This document shows positions 1 through 5,976 of a DNA stretch of 5,976 nt, piece after piece. Numbering within the stretch: the stretch's first letter is position 1; each line of letters begins with the position of its first letter. Source of the DNA: Desulfosporosinus sp. (GTDB taxonomy: Bacteria; Bacillota; Desulfitobacteriia; Desulfitobacteriales; Desulfitobacteriaceae); contig PKWS01000285.1 in assembly GCA_003132105.1 (NCBI GenBank), forward strand, positions 273-6,248, in the 5' to 3' direction. The notes under the pieces are model-generated. The model was not told the DNA's origin, did not search any database, and was given only the letters and a program-made list of their open reading frames with translations. Position numbers and translations under genes: made by a program.

Positions 1-11
1 GAAAATGCATC

Positions 12-1226
12 TTAATTCTCCCAGTCCGCAATCCAACCCGCCATCAGTAGTTCCCCAGGTTCTACTGACCCATGGTTTGCCGGCACATCTACTAACAAAT
101 GGCTACCAATCATGGAACGAAGAATCCCCGATCCTTGAGCAGGAGCAAGATCAGCCCAAATTTCCCCATTTTCAAGCACCGCTTGAGCCCGCAAAAAGCG
201 CCGTTGTTTTCCTTTTTTCCCAAAGCCACTTGCCATTTTAACCAGAAATCGTCCCTCTTCTGCAGTAGTGTGTCCCGCCAATTTGCGAAGTGCCGGACGC
301 ACTAAAAGTTCAAACGTCACCATAGCAGCTGCTGGATTTCCTGAAAGGGAGAAAAAGAACTGTTTTTCTTTTAGCCCGACAGACACTGGAGTACCCGGTT
401 TCAGATTCAATTTCCAAAACAACATTTCGCACCCAAACTGGGCAAGTGCATGGCGCATTATATCATAATCACCAACAGAGGCTCCGCCAGTCGCTATGAC
501 CATATCGGTGTCCGCAAGCATTTCCAAAACTTCGATGGTCTCCTCGATTTGATCGGAAACGATAGGTTTTACCAAAACCTCGCACCCAGCTTCTTGAAGC
601 ATTCCGCGGAGGGTATAACTGTTACTGTTATAAATTTTAGCAGGGCGCAAAGGTTGTCCTACATCCATAAGTTCCGTCCCTGTGGAGAGCAACCCCACGC
701 GCGGTCGACGGTATACGGTGACTTGATCCTGGCCAACTGCGGCTAAGAGGCCAATGGCCGGTGGAGTTAAAAAGAAACCTTTTTTAAGGAGGAGATCCCC
801 CTCTTTGATCTCCTCCCCTCTAGGTATGATATTGGAACCAGGCAATACTGGATGCAAGATTGTCACTTCATCACCGGCTTGTTCAGTGTCTTCCATCCTC
901 ACAACACAGTTAGCACCAGACGGAATGGGTGCGCCCGTGAATATCTTTGCAGCCTCACCATGGGCGATAACACGCTCTGGGAAAGTTCCCGCTGGGATTT
1001 CACTCACCACGTTAAGCTGGAGTGGTTGAGGGTCACCTGCCGTGGCTAGATAAGCATACCCATCCAGAGGCGAACGTTCAAACGGTGGCATAGCTATTTG
1101 TGATGTCACGTCCATAGCCAATACACGCTTATAGGCATCTGTAATTGAAACGCACTCTGTTTCAACCGGATGGATGCGGGTAAGAACTAATTCCAAAGCT
1201 TCTTCTAATTCAATCATGATTTTCAT
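12..1226 (-). CDS. moeA: Molybdopterin molybdenumtransferase MoeA
   Basis: MoeA inserts molybdate into adenylylated molybdopterin, the last common step of molybdenum cofactor synthesis, in the cytoplasm. The 404-residue length is typical (E. coli has 411). Family motifs appear in order: MPPFERSPLDGYAY (46-59) with the conserved Asp of the xDGYA block; IFTGAPIPSGANCVVRMEDT (95-114); IIPRGEEI (133-140), where GEDI is usual in E. coli; the MoCF-like nucleotide/pterin-binding domain with STGTEL (181-186), YNSNS (199-203) and ATGGASVGDYD (245-255); KPGTPVSVG (276-284); and SLSGNPAAAMVTFELLVRPAL (293-313). The C-terminal domain IV runs from about 325 to the TAA at 12-14. An in-frame ATG at 1265 would add 13 residues, but the strong Shine-Dalgarno and promoter placement favour 1226. 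It is separated from fapA by a terminator and has its own promoter; further moco genes, if any, would lie to the left of the window. The gene looks intact. Confidence 0.96.
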   Translation of the reverse strand: MKIMIELEEALELVLTRIHPVETECVSITDAYKRVLAMDVTSQIAMPPFERSPLDGYAYLATAGDPQPLQLNVVSEIPAGTFPERVIAHGEAAKIFTGAPIPSGANCVVRMEDTEQAGDEVTILHPVLPGSNIIPRGEEIKEGDLLLKKGFFLTPPAIGLLAAVGQDQVTVYRRPRVGLLSTGTELMDVGQPLRPAKIYNSNSYTLRGMLQEAGCEVLVKPIVSDQIEETIEVLEMLADTDMVIATGGASVGDYDIMRHALAQFGCEMLFWKLNLKPGTPVSVGLKEKQFFFSLSGNPAAAMVTFELLVRPALRKLAGHTTAEEGRFLVKMASGFGKKGKQRRFLRAQAVLENGEIWADLAPAQGSGILRSMIGSHLLVDVPANHGSVEPGELLMAGWIADWEN

Positions 1227-1232
1227 GCTGAT

Positions 1233-1242
1233 CTTTCCTTCC
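1233..1242 (-). promoter_or_regulatory. Ribosome binding site that decides the moeA start
   Basis: GGAAGGAAAG on the minus strand contains the Shine-Dalgarno core AAGGA (1236-1240), 9 bases before the ATG at 1224-1226. The in-frame ATG 39 bases upstream (1263-1265) has no comparable site. This supports MKIMIELEEALEL as the N-terminus. Confidence 0.75.
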
Positions 1243-1280
1243 GCTGTAAGTCTCAAATGAACCATGACCCGTTTTGTGTA

Positions 1281-1308
1281 AGTTTAGCATAATCTCAATC
1301 GTTGTCAA
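1281..1308 (-). promoter_or_regulatory. Sigma-A promoter of moeA
   Basis: The minus strand shows a perfect TTGACA -35 box (1303-1308), a 16-base spacer, and TAAACT (1281-1286; 4 of 6 matches to TATAAT) with an extended -10 TGC directly before it. The first two T's of the -35 box are the last of the T-tract of the upstream terminator. A start of transcription near 1274 would give a leader of about 48 bases to the ATG at 1226, but only about 9 bases to the ATG at 1265. No operator is recognised. Confidence 0.75.
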
Positions 1309-1335
1309 AAAGAACCTGCCAATTTGGCAGGTTCT
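1307..1335 (-). terminator. Rho-independent terminator after fapA
   Basis: A perfect 11-bp inverted repeat, AGAACCTGCCA / TGGCAGGTTCT, spans 1311-1335 around a 3-base loop. On the minus strand it is followed by TTTT (1310-1307), giving TTCTTTTTG at the stem base. It begins 11 bases after the fapA stop (TAG or TAA region ending at 1347) and lies before moeA. It should end transcripts coming from fapA. On the plus strand the same hairpin has no T-run. Confidence 0.92.
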
Positions 1336-1346
1336 AAGATTGGAAA

Positions 1347-3320
1347 CTAAAGGGGATTCGCGCGAAGCTTTTCGACTTGAACACGGCCATTCTCACGATG
1401 GATTACCAATTTTTGACAGGCTTCTTCAATATGAATAATTTCCTTCCCAACGGCGATGATTACATTGGGATGGCAATAATCCACAAGAAGACGGCTCTTC
1501 TGACTGATTTGGACAAAGGTTGAACTGACCCCAGAGCCCCCAAGTTCGCGGATACTTACCTTCCCTCCGGCAATGATTTTTCCTCCCCGGCATACGCCCT
1601 CAATCGTAACGTCTCCCTCTACCCGAATATCAGAATTATAGACCCCCTTCTGACACTCAAACGATCCGCCGCATTCAATGGTTGCTCCTTGTACATAACT
1701 AACCACAAAGCTGATTTTTTCCGGAATTTCAAGGGACTTATTTTCTACAAATTGTTCAAGCGCTTGATCCACCCGTTGCAAAAAAGGTAAGGCTTGAAGC
1801 TCTAATGGTCCTAACCCAGCTAGAAAGTGTTTCGCTGTTCGGGCAGAAACAATTAAGCCTTCCGTAACCATTTCGTCATTTTCATGTTCTAGAACAAACT
1901 TTTCCACACGATTAGACAGTTTGGGGAGCTCGGGAAATTGTTTTTCCATGACCAGTTTCAGACATTGTCCCGGATTAAAATTAACAGCTCCCGGTGACTT
2001 AATCAACTCAGCCGTATGGCGTAAACAAACGCTCAGTTGATCTCGCAACTCTGACACACAGCTAAGGAGTTCAGAGCGAACCACGAATTTTTCCCCAACA
2101 ACGATCTTTCCGCCCAATAGATTTTGATAAATCTTGGCCCCTGTTTCTGCTCTAATCTCTGCATGAGAAACAGACCCCTTAATTTCTAACCTTCCTCCGG
2201 CATAAATGCGCAGCCCATCTTGAACATTCCCGTTCACGAAAACATCACCCGGGAATTCAATACTTCCTGTTGCCAGATCAACATCCGTATGTGAAACATA
2301 AACATGATCAACTAGGTACGTCCTCTCATCCAAACGCACAGGCTGTCCGGCACAGGTAGCAACCACTTCGAGTTCATCGGCTGAAAGATGTACATTCTTT
2401 TTTAAACGGAATTGGAAATCCTTAAATGTAGCAGTGGCAATGACCTTGCCTAGCACATCTTCTCCAGGAACCCCTGGCTTGCCCGGTATTTTGCGAGCAA
2501 GAACGGCCCCCTCTTTAACCAGCTTTACTCTGGAGGCGAAAAAGTCAATTTTCTCCTCATCTGAGGCAGAAAGCACATGAGGATCACCCACAAAGTCTTC
2601 CAATTGAGCGTGTTGGCACGGTACCGCAAGCGTTGCTTCAGCAATAACAACCTCATCAACGCCTTTGACAGCCAAAATTTCTCGCCAACTCTCGGGCCTT
2701 AGTCCATGGACAACCTTTAATTGCTCCAAGTCAACCTTCAACCTTGCCTCATCCCACCCATCACTTTGGCCAGGCAGGCTATCCCATGAAGCAAACTGTG
2801 CCAAATCAATTTCTTCCAAGGCAGGAAGATCCTTTGGAATGATATAATGCCCTGGTGGTTCATGCCTAACTTTTGCTACAACAGACAATCCCTGATGACG
2901 AACTTGCAATTCCCAGGTTAACAGCCCCACTGAGACCAAGGGACGGAATTCCACCTCATCCCCTAAACTAACACGAAACGGCTTGTCCTGAAGTAGACCA
3001 TTTACCCAAACTTCGCCTGCCTGTGCAAAAGGAATAACCCGTTTGACACCTTCTCCTAGGACAAAGACGTACTTGGTTTCGTCCCAGATGGCTTGACTAG
3101 GGGTTAAAATAAGAGCTTGCAGTATCTGATCCGCCCAAATAAGGCGAACTTTCCACTTGCGAGAAAAAAGGCCAGGTTTCCCCATCACTTCAAGCGTGAT
3201 TTCCTCCGGTAAAAGCTTGAGTTTAAGCGCCCACTCTTGTCTAATTTCTTCTAGGGAATTTCCCTGAACGACTTCTTCTGGCACGTCAATCGCCCCACTT
3301 TTTAAAGTTAATAATATCAC
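1347..3320 (-). CDS. FapA/DUF342 family protein with Jag_N-like N-terminus
   Basis: This 657-residue protein belongs to the FapA (DUF342) family, whose right-handed beta-solenoid core has no established biochemical activity; one member, in Vibrio, affects flagellar assembly. Residues about 17-62 resemble the Jag_N domain (GNSLEEIRQEWALKLKLLPE, then GLFSRKWKVRL). Residues about 70-150 are a second beta-rich module of unknown type. The FapA region follows: the N-terminal part (about 195-340) carries PGKPGVPGEDVLGKVI (279-294), and solenoid turns at about 340-415 have glycine-spaced repeats such as GDVFVNGNV and GGRLEIKGSV. A helical insertion (about 416-530) then interrupts the solenoid, which resumes at about 535-625 (GGSFECQKGV, GGKIIAGGKV). 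No signal peptide or membrane segment is visible, so it is probably cytoplasmic. The start is a GTG (3318-3320) without a Shine-Dalgarno; a GTG at codon 13 (3282-3284) has GGGG 8 bases upstream and is an alternative. There are no flagellar genes in view, so I give no symbol. Confidence 0.9.
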   Translation of the reverse strand: MILLTLKSGAIDVPEEVVQGNSLEEIRQEWALKLKLLPEEITLEVMGKPGLFSRKWKVRLIWADQILQALILTPSQAIWDETKYVFVLGEGVKRVIPFAQAGEVWVNGLLQDKPFRVSLGDEVEFRPLVSVGLLTWELQVRHQGLSVVAKVRHEPPGHYIIPKDLPALEEIDLAQFASWDSLPGQSDGWDEARLKVDLEQLKVVHGLRPESWREILAVKGVDEVVIAEATLAVPCQHAQLEDFVGDPHVLSASDEEKIDFFASRVKLVKEGAVLARKIPGKPGVPGEDVLGKVIATATFKDFQFRLKKNVHLSADELEVVATCAGQPVRLDERTYLVDHVYVSHTDVDLATGSIEFPGDVFVNGNVQDGLRIYAGGRLEIKGSVSHAEIRAETGAKIYQNLLGGKIVVGEKFVVRSELLSCVSELRDQLSVCLRHTAELIKSPGAVNFNPGQCLKLVMEKQFPELPKLSNRVEKFVLEHENDEMVTEGLIVSARTAKHFLAGLGPLELQALPFLQRVDQALEQFVENKSLEIPEKISFVVSYVQGATIECGGSFECQKGVYNSDIRVEGDVTIEGVCRGGKIIAGGKVSIRELGGSGVSSTFVQISQKSRLLVDYCHPNVIIAVGKEIIHIEEACQKLVIHRENGRVQVEKLRANPL

Positions 3321-3404
3321 TAAATACTATCAAACCACATAGGTCTTTCGTCCCAATAACTAGCAGATGGGCCCCTTACGTTTCAACTTTCCGAACCGCT
3401 ATCC
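3321..3404 (-). other. Intergenic gap between the LCP gene and fapA with small hairpins
   Basis: This 84-base gap has no intrinsic terminator and no convincing promoter, so read-through from the LCP gene into fapA is plausible. On the minus strand it contains CGGTTC-N8-GAAACG (5 of 6 bp, one G-A mismatch; 3380-3399), then GGGGCCC (3369-3375), then GGGACGAAAGACC, which can form a tiny stem capped by a GAAA tetraloop. No known riboswitch class could be assigned by eye. Confidence 0.35.
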
Positions 3405-4484
3405 CTAGGGTTTAAATATTTGATATCCAGTAGATTTTCGCCCATTGGGGTCTTGACTATTACCAGGGACTTTAGGCAGCGGCTTACTAGGAGTCGGAGC
3501 GTCCGGCTTTAACAAATTCACGTTCTCATGGTCAATCACTTTATCCGTTGTAATCCCTTGTAGAAAGTTTTTTACTACTCGCTTTGCTTCGACTGGATCG
3601 ACCTTCCAATAACTTACCCCATCCACGTCTAAAAATGATCCCGGCAGAGTCTGAGCAATCACATTGGAACTTTGAAACCCAACGGCAACCTTGGCTAATA
3701 CCAAAATATCCTTTGCCGATAAATTCGTGTTTACCGCCTGCATCAATTGTGGAATAAGGTAAAAAAGCTTGGGAAGGGTGCTTAGCTGAAACATCTCCTT
3801 GGCAACTGCTTTCAGAACGACTTGTTGCCTTGCTGTCCGTGAAATGTCTGCTAAGGCATCGTGACGGAAACGCGCATACTGTAACGCTTTAGCACCATCT
3901 AAGCGCTGCACACCTTTATGCAGGTTAATACTCCCATCCTCAATATCACCCGTCTCATAGTACATATCCTTCTCGACATCGACCGTAATTCCACCTAAAG
4001 TATCAATGACTTTCTTAAATCCTTGAAAGTTCGTCTGAACATACCCTGCAATCGTTTCGCCGGTCAGCTCTTCTACGTTTTTTTGTAATGTCGGCAAATC
4101 CGTTAATGCCGCGACAGTGTTAATTTTAACGTAGTCATGCCCCGGAAGAGCAACGCGAGTATCACGGGGGATCGAAAGCAGGCTAATTCGCTGCGTTTCC
4201 GGATCGACGCTGGCCAAAATTAACGAGTCGGTATTAAACTTTATCTCATCAGGGCGTTGATCCGCTCCGATGAGTAAGACGCTGACCCGCTTTTTAAGCC
4301 CACCATCTGACGAAACCAGTTGTCCACCACCCCCGAGCACCGTCTTGCCCACTCCAATGTACCCATTATACCAAATAAACCCTGAAGCCAAACTTCCCAA
4401 TAAGGCAACAGCTATCAGGATCAAACTAATTCTACGCCGCACAGCACCATCTCCATCATTAAACATTTTACATCTTTGTCTCAT
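3405..4484 (-). CDS. LytR-CpsA-Psr (LCP) family cell-wall polymer ligase
   Basis: LCP enzymes move anionic glycopolymers such as teichoic acids or capsule from a polyprenyl-pyrophosphate lipid onto peptidoglycan, outside the membrane. The layout fits: a short basic cytoplasmic start (RRR at 16-18), one membrane segment (about 19-39), a linker, then the LCP domain (about 67-235). Visible motifs are LLIGADQRP (70-78), NTDSLILASVDPE (84-96), SIPRDTRV (104-111), VKIN (119-122), and YARFRHD with D213, R216 and RQ at 219-220, matching the conserved pyrophosphate-binding arginines. The Arg of the usual RSD motif is replaced by Asn84. The last 40 or so residues are proline-rich and charged, with no LytR_C domain apparent. 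Three starts are possible: ATG 4484 (weak AGG only 4 bases away), ATG 4466, and GTG 4442, which has GGAG (4451-4454) at 8-base spacing and still precedes the membrane segment. The longest is given. The substrate cannot be told from sequence. Confidence 0.93.
   Translation of the reverse strand: MRQRCKMFNDGDGAVRRRISLILIAVALLGSLASGFIWYNGYIGVGKTVLGGGGQLVSSDGGLKKRVSVLLIGADQRPDEIKFNTDSLILASVDPETQRISLLSIPRDTRVALPGHDYVKINTVAALTDLPTLQKNVEELTGETIAGYVQTNFQGFKKVIDTLGGITVDVEKDMYYETGDIEDGSINLHKGVQRLDGAKALQYARFRHDALADISRTARQQVVLKAVAKEMFQLSTLPKLFYLIPQLMQAVNTNLSAKDILVLAKVAVGFQSSNVIAQTLPGSFLDVDGVSYWKVDPVEAKRVVKNFLQGITTDKVIDHENVNLLKPDAPTPSKPLPKVPGNSQDPNGRKSTGYQIFKP
4451..4454 (-). promoter_or_regulatory. Candidate ribosome binding site favouring a GTG start at 4442 (LCP gene)
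   Basis: GGAG on the minus strand lies 8 bases before an in-frame GTG (4440-4442). This is better spacing than either upstream ATG has. Using it would give a 345-residue protein starting MRRRISLILIAVALL, a basic residue patch followed at once by the membrane anchor, and would suit the TATAAT at 4483-4488 as -10 box. It competes with the longer reading, so it is a proposal only. Confidence 0.4.
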
Positions 4485-4511
4485 TATACCTAAATTTAAA
4501 GGAGATGAAAG
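4483..4511 (-). promoter_or_regulatory. Candidate sigma-A promoter for the LCP gene
   Basis: A perfect TATAAT (4483-4488) is seen on the minus strand. The -35 position at 17-base spacing reads CTTTCA, only 3 of 6 matches to TTGACA. The box overlaps the most upstream ATG of the LCP gene (4482-4484), so if it is a real -10 that ATG would lie upstream of the transcript start, and translation would begin at 4466 or 4442. A TATAAT can arise by chance in AT-rich DNA, so support is modest. Confidence 0.35.
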
Positions 4512-4527
4512 AAGATTGCAAAATATT

Positions 4528-4557
4528 TATGGCAAAAAACCCTCGATTCTTGCCATA
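4528..4557 (-). terminator. Possible weak terminator hairpin after bshC
   Basis: On the minus strand TATGGCAA pairs perfectly with TTGCCATA, and the stem can extend to 11 bp (AAGAA with TTTTT, one G-U) around an 8-base loop. It is followed by AAATATTTTG, a poor and interrupted T-tract. It lies 62 bases past the bshC stop and upstream of the TATAAT box before the LCP gene, which would suit a terminator. The weak T-tract means it could instead be a leader hairpin or an mRNA 3'-end stabiliser. Confidence 0.45.
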
Positions 4558-4619
4558 TCTCTATAATAATTGATCATTCTAAATGAAATCAGGGGAAAGA
4601 TGCATCGTGCCCCTACCCG

Positions 4620-5976
4620 TTACAAAAGTATCTGATGTTCAGAAAAGTCACCGGTCATAGGAAGTTCGGCAATTCGATCCACAAAGCTAAGACCGTATCG
4701 CCCTACAAAGCTCAAGGGATTTAAAACACGTTCCTGTCTAGAATGATTTGGAGTAATCCCATCCTCGAGCTTTTGCAAACGATTGAGTACCTCACTACAT
4801 CGTTTTCTCTGCGCCTGCCAAATCTTTCTCTTTAAATAATCTAATTGGAAGTTAACCTTTGCTTCATTTCGAATCAACCAGTCCTCGACATTAACGTGAA
4901 TCTCCTTCAAGGGTTCAAGCTCTGCGTAGGCCTTTTCGACTTGCGAGCGTAAACGCAGCAAGCGTTCGTCAATATGTTGATCATCTTGTTCTCGCACACA
5001 GCGTTCTCGGTGTTTCTCCAACCCACCATAAACATCGTCAAGGGTCAACGCTTCCTTGTTTAAGGATTTTTGCCAGGAAGCAGTTAGCACGACAGCAGAC
5101 AAACGCGGATAAAGAATCGGCATGATGAATCTGAAAGTATCAAAAACCTTTCCTAACTGAGCCCAGTAATTCAATTCCCCAGGCCCTGGAACGTAGGCCA
5201 AGGTCGGAAACAGGTATTCTTGGACAACTGGACGGGCCACCACATTGGGAGAAAAACGTTCCGGTGCTTGTGCCAATAATTCGTTAAGGGCAGCCAGCTC
5301 CCACGGTTCCTCTTGACCCTTTACATAAAACTTTTGATCAACATGTTGGATCGACCTTCGCTCTGGTACGGAAAGAAAAAGATTAACGTCGACGCCGGTT
5401 TGCTGGATTTGGGGCTCGAACCCCAGTTTAATCCATTCCTCAGTCCGTTTGGTCAAAGCATCTCGAACTTCGGAGTGTTTCTTCAAAATCTGCTCATACA
5501 TCGGGGCAGCGAGTCGCTTGAATTCCGGTAACAAAGGATCAAAAAAAATAAGTCCCCACTTTTTGACAAGCCACTGTAGAGTTAGAGCAAACCACTGTGT
5601 CAGATTCTCCGCTTGCTCAATGAACTGTTTACATTGATTTAAGACGGAGGATCGAAATTCGCTGTCCGGCATCGCCCCCATAAGTTGGGCTTCAATCTTT
5701 TCCCAAGAGGGGACCCGTTGATTCCCGACAGATTTCCCTCCCCCATCGCCTGGTAGACGACAAGAGGCCAATTTCCCTTCTGAATTCAAAATATAAGTCT
5801 CGCTAATCTCTAGCCAATCATGGTCTTCACTGGCAATCCAAAAAACCGGCACTACCGGACGACCAAGCTTTTCTCGTTGCTCTTTGGCAAGTCGAATGGT
5901 GGTCATGGCTTTATATAAAGTATACAATGGGCCAGTCAAAATCCCCGCCTGCTGACCTGTAATGACTACAAGCGTT
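4620..5976 (-). CDS. bshC: Putative cysteine ligase BshC (bacillithiol biosynthesis), 5'-partial
   Basis: BshC is assigned to the last step of bacillithiol synthesis, adding cysteine to glucosaminyl-malate in the cytoplasm; the family role is known mainly from genetics. The gene runs off the right edge: the frame stays open through base 5976 and shows 451 residues, against about 540 for the family, so roughly 85-90 N-terminal residues lie outside. A TTG at 5937-5939 could look like a start, but conserved sequence precedes it (VVITGQQAGILTGPLY, with the family GQQ motif), so it is internal. Further BshC hallmarks are PVVPVFWIASEDHDWLEI shortly after, a mid-protein RPVVQEYLFPTLAYVPGPGE block, a charged helical, probably coiled-coil region, and a C-terminal QERVLNPLSFVGRYGLSF motif. 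It ends with TAA at 4620-4622, 135 bases before the LCP gene. No frameshift or damage is seen. The identification is secure; the catalytic role is inferred from the family. Confidence 0.95.
   Translation of the reverse strand, partial: TLVVITGQQAGILTGPLYTLYKAMTTIRLAKEQREKLGRPVVPVFWIASEDHDWLEISETYILNSEGKLASCRLPGDGGGKSVGNQRVPSWEKIEAQLMGAMPDSEFRSSVLNQCKQFIEQAENLTQWFALTLQWLVKKWGLIFFDPLLPEFKRLAAPMYEQILKKHSEVRDALTKRTEEWIKLGFEPQIQQTGVDVNLFLSVPERRSIQHVDQKFYVKGQEEPWELAALNELLAQAPERFSPNVVARPVVQEYLFPTLAYVPGPGELNYWAQLGKVFDTFRFIMPILYPRLSAVVLTASWQKSLNKEALTLDDVYGGLEKHRERCVREQDDQHIDERLLRLRSQVEKAYAELEPLKEIHVNVEDWLIRNEAKVNFQLDYLKRKIWQAQRKRCSEVLNRLQKLEDGITPNHSRQERVLNPLSFVGRYGLSFVDRIAELPMTGDFSEHQILL

Noticed and set aside
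450..1049. Open frames on the plus strand opposite moeA (450-746, 754-1029, 852-1049)
   Set aside because: They lie wholly antisense to well-conserved moeA codons, and their translations show no recognisable family.
1245..1283. Direct repeat TGTAAGT (1245-1251 and 1277-1283) around the moeA transcript start
   Set aside because: Seven bases in two copies about three helical turns apart is suggestive of a regulator site, but too short to separate from chance, and it matches no operator I know.
3337..3375. c-di-GMP-I riboswitch upstream of fapA
   Set aside because: Only a GGGACG..AAAG-like stretch matches. The paired helix, the tetraloop receptor and the closing stem of the class are absent, and the gap is rather short.
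4270..4566. Plus-strand open frame of 98 codons across the LCP start and upstream gap
   Set aside because: Most of it mirrors the LCP N-terminus, the product is compositionally odd, and no ribosome binding site was seen. The GGAG-like bases at 4501 belong to the gap.
4591..4614. AGGGG...CCCCT hairpin just after the bshC stop
   Set aside because: Only a 5-bp stem with a 14-base loop and no T-tract on the minus strand; too weak to call a terminator.
5937..5939. TTG as the start of bshC
   Set aside because: The conserved BshC residues VVITGQQAGI lie upstream in the same frame and the frame is open to the window edge, so the gene is partial.

Overview
The window carries four genes, all on the minus strand. 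Read in the direction of transcription they are a bacillithiol-pathway gene (bshC, cut by the right edge), a LytR-CpsA-Psr (LCP) cell-wall ligase, a large FapA/DUF342 family protein and a molybdopterin molybdenumtransferase (moeA). The open frames on the plus strand are shadows of these genes. I found no tRNA, rRNA, CRISPR array, insertion sequence or phage gene.

The content points to a Bacillota organism. BshC is largely confined to bacillithiol makers, LCP proteins with one N-terminal membrane anchor are typical of Gram-positive walls, and DUF342/FapA proteins with extra N-terminal domains are common in spore-forming Clostridia. The base composition looks moderate (mid-40s percent G+C by eye, not counted). 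With moeA present, a Peptococcaceae-type anaerobe such as Desulfosporosinus or Desulfitobacterium is a reasonable guess, but that is inference.

Layout from right to left: bshC enters from outside and stops at 4620. A 135-base gap (4485-4619) holds a long hairpin and a perfect TATAAT box. The LCP gene follows (about 4484-3405), then an 84-base gap with several small hairpins, then fapA (3320-1347). Just after the fapA stop lies a perfect 11-bp stem with a T-tract (terminator). Its T-tract runs directly into a consensus TTGACA -35 box with an extended -10, which should drive moeA (start best placed at 1226, stop at 12).

The four genes share orientation but not an obvious pathway: thiol redox buffering, wall-polymer attachment, an uncharacterised beta-solenoid protein and Moco synthesis. 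The signals split them into at least two transcription units, with moeA on its own promoter. LCP and fapA may be co-transcribed, as no terminator is visible between them. I see no convincing new multi-gene system. The points most worth checking are the terminator/promoter junction before moeA, the start-site questions in three genes, the Jag_N-like front end of the FapA protein and the folded gap upstream of it.
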